DNA from: Stenotrophomonas sp. SY1
GTDB taxonomy: Bacteria; Pseudomonadota; Gammaproteobacteria; Xanthomonadales; Xanthomonadaceae
DNA: 64,000 nt
Direction: 5' to 3'
Assembly: GCF_021202945.1 (NCBI RefSeq)
Contig: NZ_JAJOYR010000002.1
Location: forward strand, 291,777-355,776
Under the pieces are notes generated by a model. That model did not search any database, had not been told where the DNA came from, and saw nothing but the letters and a program-made list of their open reading frames with translations. The translations under genes were made by a program, and so were the position numbers. This document shows positions 1 to 9,193 of the stretch, piece after piece; the stretch's first letter is position 1; each line of letters starts with the position of its first letter.

Positions 1-67
1 GCCGCAGGAACCGTCGCAATCAAACATTGCCAGATGGCAGGCCGCACCACGTCGGAAGCAGCAATGG

Positions 68-112
68 CTTCGCGGCTCACGCCGCTCCTACACGGACCAG
101 GGCTTCCCTGGT
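68..112. repeat. GTAG-type REP half-element and small hairpin
   Basis: Bases 68-91 read cttcgcggct...gccgctcctac, one arm of the REP palindrome family that recurs at about 27.5, 29.9, 41.6 and 47.2 kb. It is followed by a short inverted repeat, accaggg/ccctggt (96-112). This is non-coding and lies downstream of zur. Confidence 0.6.
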
Positions 113-123
113 ACTACGTGCAC

Positions 124-151
124 AAAAAAGCCGCGCTTTGCGCGGCTTTTT
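124..151 (-). terminator. Terminator of the gltX-zur unit
   Basis: A 7-bp GC stem, gccgcgc/gcgcggc, with a three-base loop is flanked by A6 on the left and T5 on the right. It is a Rho-independent terminator usable in both directions and sits 36 bases past the zur stop codon. Confidence 0.85.
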
Positions 152-186
152 CCTCGTACAGCGATTCAAACACTCAACCAGCGCAG

Positions 187-672
187 TCAGCCGGCGCAGT
201 TCGCGCACAGTCCATGCACTTCCAGCGTCTGCGCCTGCGGTTTGAAACCCAGCTCCTTGGCGCGGGTTTCAAGCTGGCGGACGATGTCGCGGTCTTCCAG
301 CTCCACCGCGCTGTGGCAGCGGTCGCAGATCAGGAAAGGTACCGAATGCTGGTTGCTGCTGGGGTGGTGGCAGGCAACGAACGAATTCACCGACGACAAC
401 TTGTGCACGAAGCCGTTGGCCATCAGGAAATCCAGCGCGCGATATACCGTTGGCGGGGCGTCGGCACCGACGCCCTTGCCTTCGCGCACCCATTCCAGCA
501 GTTCGTAGGCCTTGACCGGCTTGCCCGCCTCGGCGATCAGGCGCAGCACGTTGGCGCGGATCGGCGTCAGCCGCAGTCCGCGCTCGCGGCACACCCGTTC
601 GACCACCGCAACGAAACCCGCCGCGTCATCGACGTGGTGGTGCGGAGCGGTACAGGAGTGCGATTCGGTCAT
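187..672 (-). CDS. zur: Zinc uptake regulator Zur (Fur family)
   Basis: A 161-residue Fur-family repressor. Zur proteins bind Zn(II) and repress zinc-uptake genes. The winged helix-turn-helix lies at about residues 30-92 (PPTVYRALDFL at 73-83). The dimerisation domain carries the structural zinc cysteines as two CxxC pairs: C116/C119 (CDRC) and C156/C159 (CANC). The metal-site histidines fall around CHHPSS (101-106). The His-rich N terminus (HHH at 11-13) and the lack of a Fur-type HHHDH block favour Zur over Fur. It starts 16 bases after the gltX stop, so it is probably co-transcribed with the tRNA synthetase gene. No znu genes are in the window, so its targets must be elsewhere. Family assignment is firm; zinc specificity is inferred from the motifs. 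Confidence 0.9.
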   Translation of the reverse strand: MTESHSCTAPHHHVDDAAGFVAVVERVCRERGLRLTPIRANVLRLIAEAGKPVKAYELLEWVREGKGVGADAPPTVYRALDFLMANGFVHKLSSVNSFVACHHPSSNQHSVPFLICDRCHSAVELEDRDIVRQLETRAKELGFKPQAQTLEVHGLCANCAG

Positions 673-688
673 GTCTACCTCGAAACAA

Positions 689-2092
689 TCAGGCTTTGGG
701 AACCTTGATGAGTGCGGCGTCGATGCGTTTCAAGGCCTCGTCGCGGCCCGCCAGGTACACGGTATGGGAAATGTCAGGACTGACCTGGGTGCCGGTGATG
801 GCCACGCGCAGCGGCTGTGCCACCTTGCCCATGCCCATTTCCAGCTGTGCAGCCGCGTCGTGCAGGGCGGCAGACACGGTCTCGGCGCTCCATTCCGGCA
901 GCGCGGCCAGCAGCTCGCGGGCCTTGGCCAGCGGTGCATCGGCGCCAGGCTTGAAGTGCTTGGCCACGGCCGCTTCGTCGTATTCGGTCAGCGGGGTGTA
1001 CCAGACCACGGCCTTCTCGGCCATTTCCTTCAGCGTCTGCACGCGCTCACGCAGGGCGATGACCACGTCCACCGGCGCCGGGCCGGCGTTCACATCCAGG
1101 CCCAGCTTTTCCAGCTGGTAAACCAGGTGCGGCACGATTGAAGCCGGCTCCTCGGTCTTCAGGAAGTGCTGGTTGACCCAGCCCAGCTTGGCCATGTCCA
1201 GGCGCGAGGCCTTGGAGTTGCAGTTCTTCACATCGAACAGGTCGATCAGCTCCTGGCGGCTGAACAGCTCCTGGTCGCCATGCGACCAGCCCAGGCGGGC
1301 CAGGTAGCTGAGCAGCGCGTCGGGCAGGTAGCCGGCGTCCTTGTACTGCATCACGTCGGCCGCGCCGGTGCGCTTGGACAGCTTGGCGCCCTGCTCGTCC
1401 AGGATCATCGGCATGTGGCCGAACTTGGGCACCGGCGCACCGATGCCCTCGTACAGATTGATCTGGCGCGGGGTGTTGTTGATGTGGTCGTCGCCACGGA
1501 TGACCTCGGAGATCTTCATGTCCCAGTCGTCCACCACCACCGCGAAGTTGTAGGTGGGGTAACCGTCCGGACGGAAGATGACCATGTCATCCAACTCGCT
1601 GTTGGCGATCTCGATGCGGCCCTTGATCAGGTCGTCGAACACCACCGTGCCATCGAGCGGGTTCTTGAAGCGGATGACGCGGTTCGGGTCGTCCTTGAAC
1701 GGCAGGTTCAGGTCGCGGGCGGCGCCGTTGTAGCGCGGCTTCTCCTGCTTGGCCATGGCGGCCTCGCGCATGGCGTCCAGCTCTTCCTTGGTCTCGTAGG
1801 CGTAGTAGGCCTTGCCGTCGGCGATCAGCTGCTCGGCCACTTCCTTGTAACGGGCGACGCGGGCGGTCTGGTAGATCGGGCCTTCGTCGTAGTTCAGGCC
1901 CAGCCATTCCATCGCTTCCAGGATGGCGTCGATGGCCGCCTGGGTGCTGCGTTCACGATCGGTATCCTCGATGCGCAGCACGAACTCGCCGCCACGGTGG
2001 CGGGCCTCCAGCCAGCAGTACAGCGCAGTGCGGGCGCCACCAATGTGCAGGTAGCCGGTGGGACTGGGGGCAAAACGAGTGCGGACGGTCAT
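689..2092 (-). CDS. gltX: Glutamyl-tRNA synthetase
   Basis: Charges tRNA-Glu with glutamate in the cytoplasm (class I aminoacyl-tRNA synthetase). The 467-residue length is normal for the family. The HIGH-type signature is [14 protein letters not shown] at residues 9-22, and the KMSKS-type loop is KLSKR at 237-241. The anticodon-binding helical domain follows to the C terminus. The ATG start is directly before [12 protein letters not shown], where the family begins. It is the first gene of a probable gltX-zur transcript running towards the left edge. Confidence 0.97.
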   Translation of the reverse strand: MTVRTRFAPSPTGYLHIGGARTALYCWLEARHRGGEFVLRIEDTDRERSTQAAIDAILEAMEWLGLNYDEGPIYQTARVARYKEVAEQLIADGKAYYAYETKEELDAMREAAMAKQEKPRYNGAARDLNLPFKDDPNRVIRFKNPLDGTVVFDDLIKGRIEIANSELDDMVIFRPDGYPTYNFAVVVDDWDMKISEVIRGDDHINNTPRQINLYEGIGAPVPKFGHMPMILDEQGAKLSKRTGAADVMQYKDAGYLPDALLSYLARLGWSHGDQELFSRQELIDLFDVKNCNSKASRLDMAKLGWVNQHFLKTEEPASIVPHLVYQLEKLGLDVNAGPAPVDVVIALRERVQTLKEMAEKAVVWYTPLTEYDEAAVAKHFKPGADAPLAKARELLAALPEWSAETVSAALHDAAAQLEMGMGKVAQPLRVAITGTQVSPDISHTVYLAGRDEALKRIDAALIKVPKA

Positions 2093-2155
2093 GACAGGCG
2101 CAGAAGTGGGAATCGCGGCATTTTACCCCGTCCCCCCTCTGCCTGCTGTGCCCGC

Positions 2156-2182
2156 CGTAGGAGCGCCTTCGGGCACGAGGCT
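2156..2182. repeat. Degenerate GTAG REP
   Basis: cgtaggagcg...cgaggc resembles the REP arm found elsewhere in the window but has a divergent stem. It lies in the 465-base gene-free stretch 2093-2557 upstream of gltX. Confidence 0.45.
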
Positions 2183-2284
2183 GGCGGTCGGTGGGGCTCG
2201 GCAGCATCAGGGGATTGGTGGAATCGGCTGAAGGAAGGCCGTGGGCATGTTGAAGATCGGCGCTTGTGCCTTCAAGGCGAAGAA

Positions 2285-2439
2285 CTACCCCTCCCCAACC
2301 CTCCCCTGCGCTGCGCGCAAGGGAGGGGGCAAAAGCAGAAGCAAATGCAGAAGGCAGGAGCAGATGCAGAAGCAAGGCTTGGCTCCTGCAGTTGCTGTTA
2401 CCCCCCCCTTGCGCGCAGGAGAGGGTTGGGGAGGGGTAG
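2285..2439. repeat. Paired CT-rich dispersed repeats in inverted orientation
   Basis: The 19-base arm ctacccctccccaaccctc (2285-2303) is exactly inverted at 2421-2439, with further matching bases (gcgctgcgcgcaaggg versus cttgcgcgcagg) inside. Each arm is a copy of the ctctccccaacccctctccc repeat scattered through this window, so two copies face each other about 120 bases apart and could fold into a large cruciform or hairpin. The rest of 2093-2557 holds no credible gene. Confidence 0.7.
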
Positions 2440-2503
2440 CTTTGGCTTTGGCTCCTCTATTACTCCAGACAACACGCTGCCCTCCCCGCCCTGCCCCGAA
2501 AAC

Positions 2504-2532
2504 GAAGAAGGGCCGCATCGCGGCCCTTCTTC
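2504..2532 (-). terminator. Terminator of the M28 peptidase gene
   Basis: A perfect 12-bp stem, gaagaagggccg/cggcccttcttc, with a five-base loop. On the minus strand it is followed by a short T-run (gtttt). It lies 25 bases beyond the peptidase stop. Confidence 0.85.
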
Positions 2533-2557
2533 ATTCACCCACACATGCCAACCGCGC

Positions 2558-4156
2558 TCACTTCTCCAACAACGGCTTGCGCGGGAAATTCCCCTCGCGC
2601 ATCGCTGCGTTGTAGACGAACGAGGCCACGATCGCCGCCGCCTGCTTCAGATCCTCGGCCTCAGCGTGATCCCACGTATCCAGATGGCTGTGGTGCACAT
2701 TGCTGAAGTAATCCAGGCGGTCCTGGATGAACTGGAAGCCCGGCAAGCCCACCCGGTCATAGCTGATGTGGTCGGTGCTGCCGGTGTTGCGGGTGGCCAC
2801 CGTGGTCGCGCCCACATCGTTGAACGGCTTCAGCCATGCGTCGAAGATCGGCATCGCCGCCATGTTTTCCTGCGCGTAGATGCCACGGAAGCGGCCCGAG
2901 CCGTTGTCCATGTTGAAGTACACCTGGAACTTGTCGTAATCACGCAGCTTCTGCAGCGCACCGGTCGGCTCGCGCAGCGAGGCCGGCAGCGCCTTCTGCG
3001 CCGCGTCGGTGGGTTCCGGGTAATGCGCGAAATGCTTGGCAACGTAGGCCTGCGAGCCGATCAGGCCCTGCTCCTCACCGCTCCACAGCGCCACGCGGAT
3101 GGTGCGCTTGGGCTTGGCACCCACCGCCTTGAGGATGCGCATGGCTTCCATCATCACCGCCACGCCGGCGGCGTTGTCGGCCGCACCGGTGCCGGTGTGC
3201 CAGGAGTCCATGTGCGCGCCCAGCATCACGATCTCGTCGGCCTTGCTGCTGCCACGGATCTCGGCCAGCGTGTTGTAGCCGGGCTGGTCGGTGGCGTCGG
3301 TGAAACGCGCATCCACGTTCACGCGCAGGCGCACGGTCTGCTTGTCCTTCAGCGCGCGCACCAGCGGGTTGAAGTGCTCGGCGATCATCGCCAGCTCCGG
3401 GATGCCCACCGATTCACCGGCCTTGCGCGAGCCACCGCCGGCCACGCGGATGATGCCGTTGTCCCAACCGCTGATGCTGATCGCGGCCAAGGCACCTTCC
3501 TCGATTAAGAAGGCATTGGTGGCGCGGGCCAGTTCCTGGCGCTCGTTGAATTCCTTGACCCGCTTGGCGCGGTCCTCTTCGGCGGTCTTGGGAATGGTGA
3601 ATTCCTGCAGGCCTTCCAGCGAGGTGGCGTCGTGACGGTGCGAATCGGCCTCGGTGCCGCGCTTGTACTCGCGCGCGTCGCCCAGCAGCAGGATCTTGCC
3701 GCGCAGCTTGCCCTTGTACTGCTCCAGGTCGGCCAGCTTCTTGATCTCGACCTGGATCAGCTCGCCTTCTACCGGACCATTGGTGCCCGGCGTCCACGCC
3801 TTGGGCAGCGCGTGCAGCGGCTGCACACGCTCGGACAGCATCTCGACACTGGCCGAGGTGAACTCCCAACCGCGGCCGAAGTCCTCGAACGCTTCGTCAT
3901 GCACATTGGTCAGGCCCCAGGCGTTGAAGCGCTCGCGGCTCCAGCGGTTGGCTTCGGCCATCGCCGGGGAGTTGCTCAGGCGCGGCCCGATGCTTTCGGT
4001 GAGGTGGCTGAACGTGTCCATCACCTGCGAACGGTGGAAGGCTTCCTGGCGGATCTTGCCCACCATGTCCAGATCGACCTGCTCGGCGGCGTACGCCGGA
4101 GCGCCCACTGCCAATCCCATGCACAACGCCAACAAACCACGCTTGATCACCAGCAT
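2558..4156 (-). CDS. Secreted M28-family aminopeptidase
   Basis: A zinc-dependent exopeptidase of about 532 residues, exported by a Sec signal peptide (KRGLLALCMGLAVGAPAYA). The co-catalytic metal motifs are visible: GAHMDSW with the His ligand, GAADNAAG with the bridging Asp, SGEEQGLIGS with the catalytic Glu pair, and a late STDHISYD His. A PA-like insert separates the signal peptide from the peptidase domain. The frame is open 24 codons further upstream, but the signal peptide fixes the start near here. Either the ATG at 4156 or the GTG two codons later (4150) is possible; the GTG sits six bases after a GGGGGA ribosome-binding site. Likely role: degrading extracellular or periplasmic peptides. 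Substrate preference cannot be read from the sequence. Confidence 0.88.
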   Translation of the reverse strand: MLVIKRGLLALCMGLAVGAPAYAAEQVDLDMVGKIRQEAFHRSQVMDTFSHLTESIGPRLSNSPAMAEANRWSRERFNAWGLTNVHDEAFEDFGRGWEFTSASVEMLSERVQPLHALPKAWTPGTNGPVEGELIQVEIKKLADLEQYKGKLRGKILLLGDAREYKRGTEADSHRHDATSLEGLQEFTIPKTAEEDRAKRVKEFNERQELARATNAFLIEEGALAAISISGWDNGIIRVAGGGSRKAGESVGIPELAMIAEHFNPLVRALKDKQTVRLRVNVDARFTDATDQPGYNTLAEIRGSSKADEIVMLGAHMDSWHTGTGAADNAAGVAVMMEAMRILKAVGAKPKRTIRVALWSGEEQGLIGSQAYVAKHFAHYPEPTDAAQKALPASLREPTGALQKLRDYDKFQVYFNMDNGSGRFRGIYAQENMAAMPIFDAWLKPFNDVGATTVATRNTGSTDHISYDRVGLPGFQFIQDRLDYFSNVHHSHLDTWDHAEAEDLKQAAAIVASFVYNAAMREGNFPRKPLLEK

Positions 4157-4247
4157 TCCCCCGGCACTCGGCCAATCACGACAAAGGGGCGAGTCTAGCC
4201 AGCGACCACCGGCGTCCGAGCCGGCCAATGGTCATGGTCGTGACACT

Positions 4248-5132
4248 TCAGTGTGCGTTTGTCACCACCGCATGCGCCAACCCCGGCTGCAATTGCCCTG
4301 CCCAATCGCGGTCATTGGCCACCTGCGCATGCGTGCGGCTGGCCTCGAATGCTGCGAAATCCAGCTCCGCAACCGCCCACATCTGGCCTTCGCGGGTTTG
4401 CGCCAGCACGCCATCGGCGGGAAAACCGGCATCCATCGGCGCAAAGATCGCCGCCTCGCCGGTGTTCACATCCAGCGCCGGGCTCCATTCGGCCAGCCCC
4501 GCCGTGACCGACTGGGCCACGAACATGCGGTTCTCCAGCGCCCTGGCCAGGCACCCGACACGAACGCGCGTGGCCCCGGCAGCGGTATCGGTGCAGCTGG
4601 GCACGATCAGCAGGCGCGCGCCGGCTTCGTACTGGCGCCGCACCGGCAGTGGGAACTCGCTGTCGTAGCAGATCGCCACGCCCACGCGGACGCCGTCGAT
4701 ATCAAACACTTTCAGTTCATCACCGGCATCGATCAGGCCGGTGGATTTCTCGAAGCCGGTCAGTTGCAGCTTGTCCTGCCACAACTGCTGGCCGCCGGGA
4801 GTGAACCAGTCGCAGCGGTTGCGGTAACGCGCATTGCCGGTATCCAGCAGGAAGCTGCCGGCGACCACATGCATGTCCAACTCGCGCGCCAGCCGCGAAA
4901 ACAGCGCCAGCCACTGCTGGCGGTACTGCTGGATCGCCGCCAGTGACGCCGGCAGGTCGCTGAAGATGTGCTTCCTGAAGGTGGCCGCAAGCTCCAGCGA
5001 CAGATATTCGGGCAACACCGCGATGCGCGCACCAGCCGCTGCGGCTTCGCCCAGCACCTGGGCCTGTCGCGCCGCAAAGGCATCAAAATCGGCCGGTGAA
5101 CCCACCGGGTAACGGGCTACGGCAATCTTCAT
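4248..5132 (-). CDS. Carbon-nitrogen hydrolase (nitrilase superfamily)
   Basis: A 294-residue cytoplasmic amidase-type enzyme. The superfamily catalytic triad is present: E42 in LPEYLS, K121 in WQDKLQLT and C155 in AICYDSEFP. The start codon overlaps the stop of the preceding GNAT gene in an ATGA junction, so the two are translationally coupled. An acetyltransferase next to an amidohydrolase suggests linked modification and removal of an acyl or amide group. The substrate is unknown; omega-amidase, carbamoyl-putrescine hydrolase-like and aliphatic amidase branches are all possible. Confidence 0.85.
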   Translation of the reverse strand: MKIAVARYPVGSPADFDAFAARQAQVLGEAAAAGARIAVLPEYLSLELAATFRKHIFSDLPASLAAIQQYRQQWLALFSRLARELDMHVVAGSFLLDTGNARYRNRCDWFTPGGQQLWQDKLQLTGFEKSTGLIDAGDELKVFDIDGVRVGVAICYDSEFPLPVRRQYEAGARLLIVPSCTDTAAGATRVRVGCLARALENRMFVAQSVTAGLAEWSPALDVNTGEAAIFAPMDAGFPADGVLAQTREGQMWAVAELDFAAFEASRTHAQVANDRDWAGQLQPGLAHAVVTNAH

Positions 5133-5734
5133 GCGGCGCTCTCCAGTGCACGGGTCCAGAAGGTCAGCGGATGCAGCACGTCGCCGCGTCCGTGCTCGGC
5201 CCAGCGCAGCTGCATGGTCATGCCCACCTGTCGCTGGTAACCACGCTTGCGCCAGAACACCTCGTTGTCGCGATGCGCGGCAGGCCTGCGTGGGTCGTCA
5301 TGGGCGCGGTCCACCGCGCAGAACGCGGTTGTGGCGAAGCGCCCCAGTGCGCGGGCATGTGCTTCACGCGCGTCGAAAAAAGCATGGCCAATGCCCTGCC
5401 CGCGCCAGTCCGGCAGCAACACCGATTCACCGAAGTAGAACACCTGCGCCGGATCGAAACCGGCCTCCTCGAACGGCGCACGGAAGGCCGGGCCATCATC
5501 GATCAGTGGCAAGCCGGTGGACGCACCGACGACCTGCTCTCCGGCACGAGCCACCACGCAGACCGCATCCGCCGTTTCGGCGTAGGCGGCCAGGTAATCG
5601 CGTTCGTACTGAAGGCTGCCCTGGTACAGATAGGGCCAGTCGTTGAAAACGGTGATGCGCAGGCGTGCCACGTCGTCCAGGACCGGCAGCAACTGCTGGC
5701 CGTACAGCGTGGTGAGGGTGAGGGTTGGATGCAT
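5129..5734 (-). CDS. GNAT family N-acetyltransferase
   Basis: A 201-residue acetyl-CoA-dependent transferase. The pyrophosphate-binding loop reads RGQGIG within YFGESVLLPDWRGQGIGHAFF. I place the start at the ATG before HPTLTLTTLYGQ. The open frame continues 45 codons upstream but there encodes a low-complexity run derived from the CT-rich repeat at 5761-5803, which is not protein-like. The stop overlaps the nitrilase start (ATGA), indicating a two-gene operon. The acceptor substrate is not recognisable. Confidence 0.85.
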   Translation of the reverse strand: MHPTLTLTTLYGQQLLPVLDDVARLRITVFNDWPYLYQGSLQYERDYLAAYAETADAVCVVARAGEQVVGASTGLPLIDDGPAFRAPFEEAGFDPAQVFYFGESVLLPDWRGQGIGHAFFDAREAHARALGRFATTAFCAVDRAHDDPRRPAAHRDNEVFWRKRGYQRQVGMTMQLRWAEHGRGDVLHPLTFWTRALESAA

Positions 5735-5760
5735 GGGGCTGATTCTAGTCCGTGCGGCCC

Positions 5761-5803
5761 TCCCCCTCTCCCCAACCCCTCTCCTGCAAGGGGAGAGGGG
5801 CCT
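5761..5803. repeat. CT-rich dispersed repeat with hairpin
   Basis: Contains cccctctccccaacccctc followed by ctcctgcaaggggagaggg, so the second half folds on itself. Same family as the copies at 2.3, 13.0, 38.0, 43.1, 44.5, 47.0 and 57.5 kb. It lies between the GNAT gene and the small gene downstream of creD. Confidence 0.75.
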
Positions 5804-5856
5804 CAATGAAGCAGTCGCACGCAACGTTTCAGGTCGCGGCGCACCCGGCCCGTCAC

Positions 5857-6258
5857 TCAATCCAACCACCCATAAACCACCAGCCGTTCAATCGGCAGCA
5901 CCGCCAACCAGGCCTGGCCGCCCAGCGCGGCCGCAAAGTAAGCCGCGCCCTTCCAGTCCAGCGTGTTCTCCAGCTGAACCTGTTGCCATGGTCCATATCG
6001 AGTGGGCGACTGATGGGGCAGGCCAGCGCGTGCCACATGCGCCTGCTCGAAAAACGCCAATCCCTGCCGCTGGATCGCGACCGCCGTGGCACCGGCAAGG
6101 CGCAGTACCACCACGCCGTGTGCGTCGCTTCCGAACAGACTGTCCAACAGCATGTCCTCGACTTCTCCCGGCGACATGCCGAACTGCAACAGCCCACTGG
6201 TTTCGATATCGGCAGGCAACAGCTGCTGCGCGCGACGGTGGATCGATACCCGGTTCAT
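5857..6258 (-). CDS. Hypothetical protein downstream of creD
   Basis: A 133-residue protein that I do not recognise. It is probably cytoplasmic, with no signal peptide or membrane segment. It starts MNRVSIHRRAQQLLP and ends IERLVVYGWLD. The central part (AHGVVVLRLAGATAVAIQRQGL, then LDWKGAAYFAAALGGQAWLAVLP) alternates beta-like and small-residue stretches. The start 50 bases after the creD stop has ggag and agga ahead of the ATG. It is the last gene of the creB-creC-creD run and probably shares its transcript, so a role linked to the envelope-stress response is possible but unproven. Confidence 0.6.
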   Translation of the reverse strand: MNRVSIHRRAQQLLPADIETSGLLQFGMSPGEVEDMLLDSLFGSDAHGVVVLRLAGATAVAIQRQGLAFFEQAHVARAGLPHQSPTRYGPWQQVQLENTLDWKGAAYFAAALGGQAWLAVLPIERLVVYGWLD

Positions 6259-6308
6259 ATCCTGATCGCTCCAGAAGAAGCGGGGTGGTCTGCGCCACCC
6301 CGCGTCGA

Positions 6309-7673
6309 TCACGGCAAGGTTGGCGGCGTGGCCGGCTTGGCTGCCGAGCGGTTGCTCAACTCGTACCAGTCCACCTTGCGGGTGATCCACATGATCACGG
6401 CCAGGATGCCGAACAGCAGCAGCGAGCCCATCAGCAACGCGTTGTTCTCCGAGCCCAGCAGCATGAACAGCACGCCGTACAACAGGGTCAGCATCGTCGA
6501 GAACATCAGCCCGTACTTCCAGCTGCGCAGCACGCCACTGAGGTAGAAGCCCTGCAGCCCGATACACGCCGCGGCCGATATCAGGTACGCCTGCCAGAAC
6601 GCGATCTGTTCGGACAGACTCACCAGCAGCAGGAAGAAGATCGCCAATGCCAGGCCCACCAGCAGGTACTGCAGCGGGTGGATCTTCAGCTGCTTGATCA
6701 GCTCGAACAGGGCAAAGCCGACGAAGGTCAGCAGCACGAACAGGATGCCGTACTTGGTGGCCCGGTCGGCCTGGGTGTACACATCCACCGGATCGACCAG
6801 GGCCACGTCCAGCGATTCCACGCTGCCGCCCACCCCACGGATGTTCTTGAGCAACTGCGATTGCGCCGCCGATGCCAGCGACGACACCGCCCATTCGGCC
6901 TTGAAGCCGCTGTCGTCTACGGTGCGCTCGTTGGGCAGGAAGCTGCCGGCGAACTGCGGATGCGGCCACGGAGAATCCAGCGCCACGCGGGTGTCGTCGC
7001 CGACCGGCACCACCGACAACGAGCGGGTACCGTCGAGCACAAATTCCAGTTCTACCTTGTTGCCTTCAGTCAACATGCCCTGGGCACTGTCGGCCAGCAC
7101 GTTCAACGGCGCGTGCAGGCCCTTGGAGGTTTCTTCCAGTACGCCGGAACCAGCCTGCAACGGCACCGCACGGCCATCCACGCGCAGATTGGGCGTGCCG
7201 ACCAAGCCACGCACATCGGCAATGCCCAGCGCCAGATAGGGCCGCCCGTAGGTGCGCCCTTCAACCGCGCGGTAACTGGCCGGCGCGAACTCGGCCTGCA
7301 GTTTCGCCTGCCAGCTGTACACCGGCACCTTGAACAGGCCCACGCGGCGCTCGTCCGGGCGGATCTTGCCCTGCACGTTCAAGCGACGCGGCATCTGCAG
7401 GTCGTAGCCCTGCTCGGTGCGCAGCTCGGTCTTGCGCTGGGTGCTGCCTTCCACCACCACTTCCACTTCGCGCTGCTGGGTCCATGGCAGCACCCGCACC
7501 GGGCCGATCAGGGTCTGCTCGCCGGCGCGGCTCTGCGCAACCCGCGTGATCGCTTCATCGCGATACCGCTCGCGCTCGTTGATGGTGCCGCGGATCAACA
7601 TCAGGGGAATCAACAGCAACAACACCAGCCCGCCAACAATGGCGAAGCGCAACAGCAGTTTGAGGGAAGTCAT
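6309..7673 (-). CDS. creD: Inner-membrane protein CreD
   Basis: A 454-residue CreD-family protein. It has an N-terminal membrane anchor (LLLRFAIVGGLVLLLLIPLMLI), a large periplasmic beta-rich domain to about residue 290, and a cluster of about five membrane helices at the C terminus. CreD is the main target of the CreBC two-component system. It is tied to envelope integrity, colicin tolerance in E. coli and beta-lactam response in Stenotrophomonas and Pseudomonas. The start is the ATG before TSLKLLLRF; the same frame stays open upstream into creC but is out of frame with creC. It lies 82 bases downstream of creC. Confidence 0.93.
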   Translation of the reverse strand: MTSLKLLLRFAIVGGLVLLLLIPLMLIRGTINERERYRDEAITRVAQSRAGEQTLIGPVRVLPWTQQREVEVVVEGSTQRKTELRTEQGYDLQMPRRLNVQGKIRPDERRVGLFKVPVYSWQAKLQAEFAPASYRAVEGRTYGRPYLALGIADVRGLVGTPNLRVDGRAVPLQAGSGVLEETSKGLHAPLNVLADSAQGMLTEGNKVELEFVLDGTRSLSVVPVGDDTRVALDSPWPHPQFAGSFLPNERTVDDSGFKAEWAVSSLASAAQSQLLKNIRGVGGSVESLDVALVDPVDVYTQADRATKYGILFVLLTFVGFALFELIKQLKIHPLQYLLVGLALAIFFLLLVSLSEQIAFWQAYLISAAACIGLQGFYLSGVLRSWKYGLMFSTMLTLLYGVLFMLLGSENNALLMGSLLLFGILAVIMWITRKVDWYELSNRSAAKPATPPTLP

Positions 7674-7755
7674 GTCCCGTTCTCGTGTGGAAACGGGACC
7701 AGCTTGGCCGCCACCGGTGAGCGGGGTTTGTGGCCAATTTGAAGCGAATGTGAAG

Positions 7756-9192
7756 TCAGCCGGCCGGCAGTAGCAAAATGGCCTCGGCACCACCGTCGGG
7801 ATGGTTGTGCAGCTGCGCCTGGCCGCCATGCAAGCGCGCGACCTCGGCCACGAACGGCAGGCCCAGCCCGGAGCTGCGCTGGCCGCTATGCGGCCGGGCC
7901 AGTGAATAGAAGCGTTCGAATACGCGCTCCAGCGCATAGTCCGGCACGCCCGGCCCGGCATCGTGCAGGCGCACCGCCCAGCCGTCGGCAACGGACTGCA
8001 CGCTCAGCCCGATATGCCCGCCTTCGGGCGAAAACGCGATGGCGTTGTCCAGCAGGTTGGACAGCGCCTGGCGCAGCAGGAACGCATCGCCCTGCACCGG
8101 CGCGCGTTCGGGCAATCGGCTCTCCAATACCAGCTGCGCCGCCTCCAGGCGCGGCGCGGCATCCTCGACCAGGGCACGGCACAGTGCGACCAGATCCACC
8201 TCGGCGCGCTTCTGCAACCAGCCGTGCTGCTCCACTTCGGCCAGCCGCAACAGCTGGTCGATGGTTTCGGTCAGGCGCTTTTCCTGCTGCACGATGTTGC
8301 CGGCAAAGCGCTGCCGCTCGGCATCGGGCAACGGCTCCTGCAGCAGTTCGGCGGCGCCGCGTATCGCCGCCAGCGGGCTCTTCATCTCATGCGTCAGCGA
8401 CTGCACGTACTGCTCGACATAGGCCTTGCCTTCCAGCTTGCGGCGCATGGTCTCCAGCGCCTGGCCTAGGTCGCCGATCTCGTCGCGACGGTGCCGTGGC
8501 GGCGGCACCGGCTCACCGGCGCTGACCGCCTTGGCGTAGCGGCTCAGGCCACCGATGCCGCGCGACAGCCACCAGGTCATCAGCAGCCCGATCAGCGCCG
8601 ACAAGCCGATCAACCACGCGCCCCGCGCGACGATGGCGCGCTGGCTGGCGGCAATGAACGGATCGATGGTGTCGTTGGGCTGGGACAGGGTCAGCACGCC
8701 GATCAGGCTGCGGCCATCGGCCGGGTCGTAGACCGGCGCGGCCACGTGCATCACGGTGCTGGTTTCATCGCCGGGCGTGGTCGGGCTGGAGCGCGCACCG
8801 TACTCGCCGCGCAGGGTGCGGTACACGTCATTCCAGCGCGAGTTGTCGCGGCCTACGTCCTGGCCGCGCGAGTCGTAGACCACGATGCCCTGCGCATTGG
8901 TCACCGTCACCCGGTAATCGATGCTTCGCTTGGGAAAGCGCCAGACCATCGCACGCGGGTCGCGGCGCTGCGCGGTGGCGATCTGCGCGGCAAAGCTGCC
9001 ATCGGCGATATGCCCGGCCTTCAGGTCCGGGGCCGCGATCACAGCCAGCACGTTGGCTGCATCAACCAGCGTGGACTCCATCGCCTGGCGCACGCCCGGC
9101 TTCACTTCGTTGACGAACACCCGCATCACGAAGAACGCGGCGATGCCGACGATCAGGAAGAAGCCCAGGAAAAGTTTGAGGCCCAGCCGCAT
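7756..9192 (-). CDS. creC: Sensor histidine kinase CreC
   Basis: A 478-residue membrane sensor kinase, partner of CreB. It has a first transmembrane helix at about residues 6-23, a periplasmic sensor region of about 165 residues, a second helix at about 190-210, and a HAMP linker. The HisKA domain has phosphorylatable H268 in SLTHEMKSPLAAIRGA. ATPase boxes are LSNLLDNAIAFSP (N), DAGPGVPD (G1) and SSGLGLPFVAEVARLHGG (G2). The start is the ATG before RLGLKLFLGFFL, one base after the creB stop codon. Confidence 0.94.
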   Translation of the reverse strand: MRLGLKLFLGFFLIVGIAAFFVMRVFVNEVKPGVRQAMESTLVDAANVLAVIAAPDLKAGHIADGSFAAQIATAQRRDPRAMVWRFPKRSIDYRVTVTNAQGIVVYDSRGQDVGRDNSRWNDVYRTLRGEYGARSSPTTPGDETSTVMHVAAPVYDPADGRSLIGVLTLSQPNDTIDPFIAASQRAIVARGAWLIGLSALIGLLMTWWLSRGIGGLSRYAKAVSAGEPVPPPRHRRDEIGDLGQALETMRRKLEGKAYVEQYVQSLTHEMKSPLAAIRGAAELLQEPLPDAERQRFAGNIVQQEKRLTETIDQLLRLAEVEQHGWLQKRAEVDLVALCRALVEDAAPRLEAAQLVLESRLPERAPVQGDAFLLRQALSNLLDNAIAFSPEGGHIGLSVQSVADGWAVRLHDAGPGVPDYALERVFERFYSLARPHSGQRSSGLGLPFVAEVARLHGGQAQLHNHPDGGAEAILLLPAG

Positions 9193-9193
9193 C

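Noticed and set aside
1166-3508. Long open frame on the plus strand across gltX and the M28 peptidase gene
   Set aside because: It crosses two recognisable genes and a repeat-filled gap on the other strand, and its translation is low-complexity.
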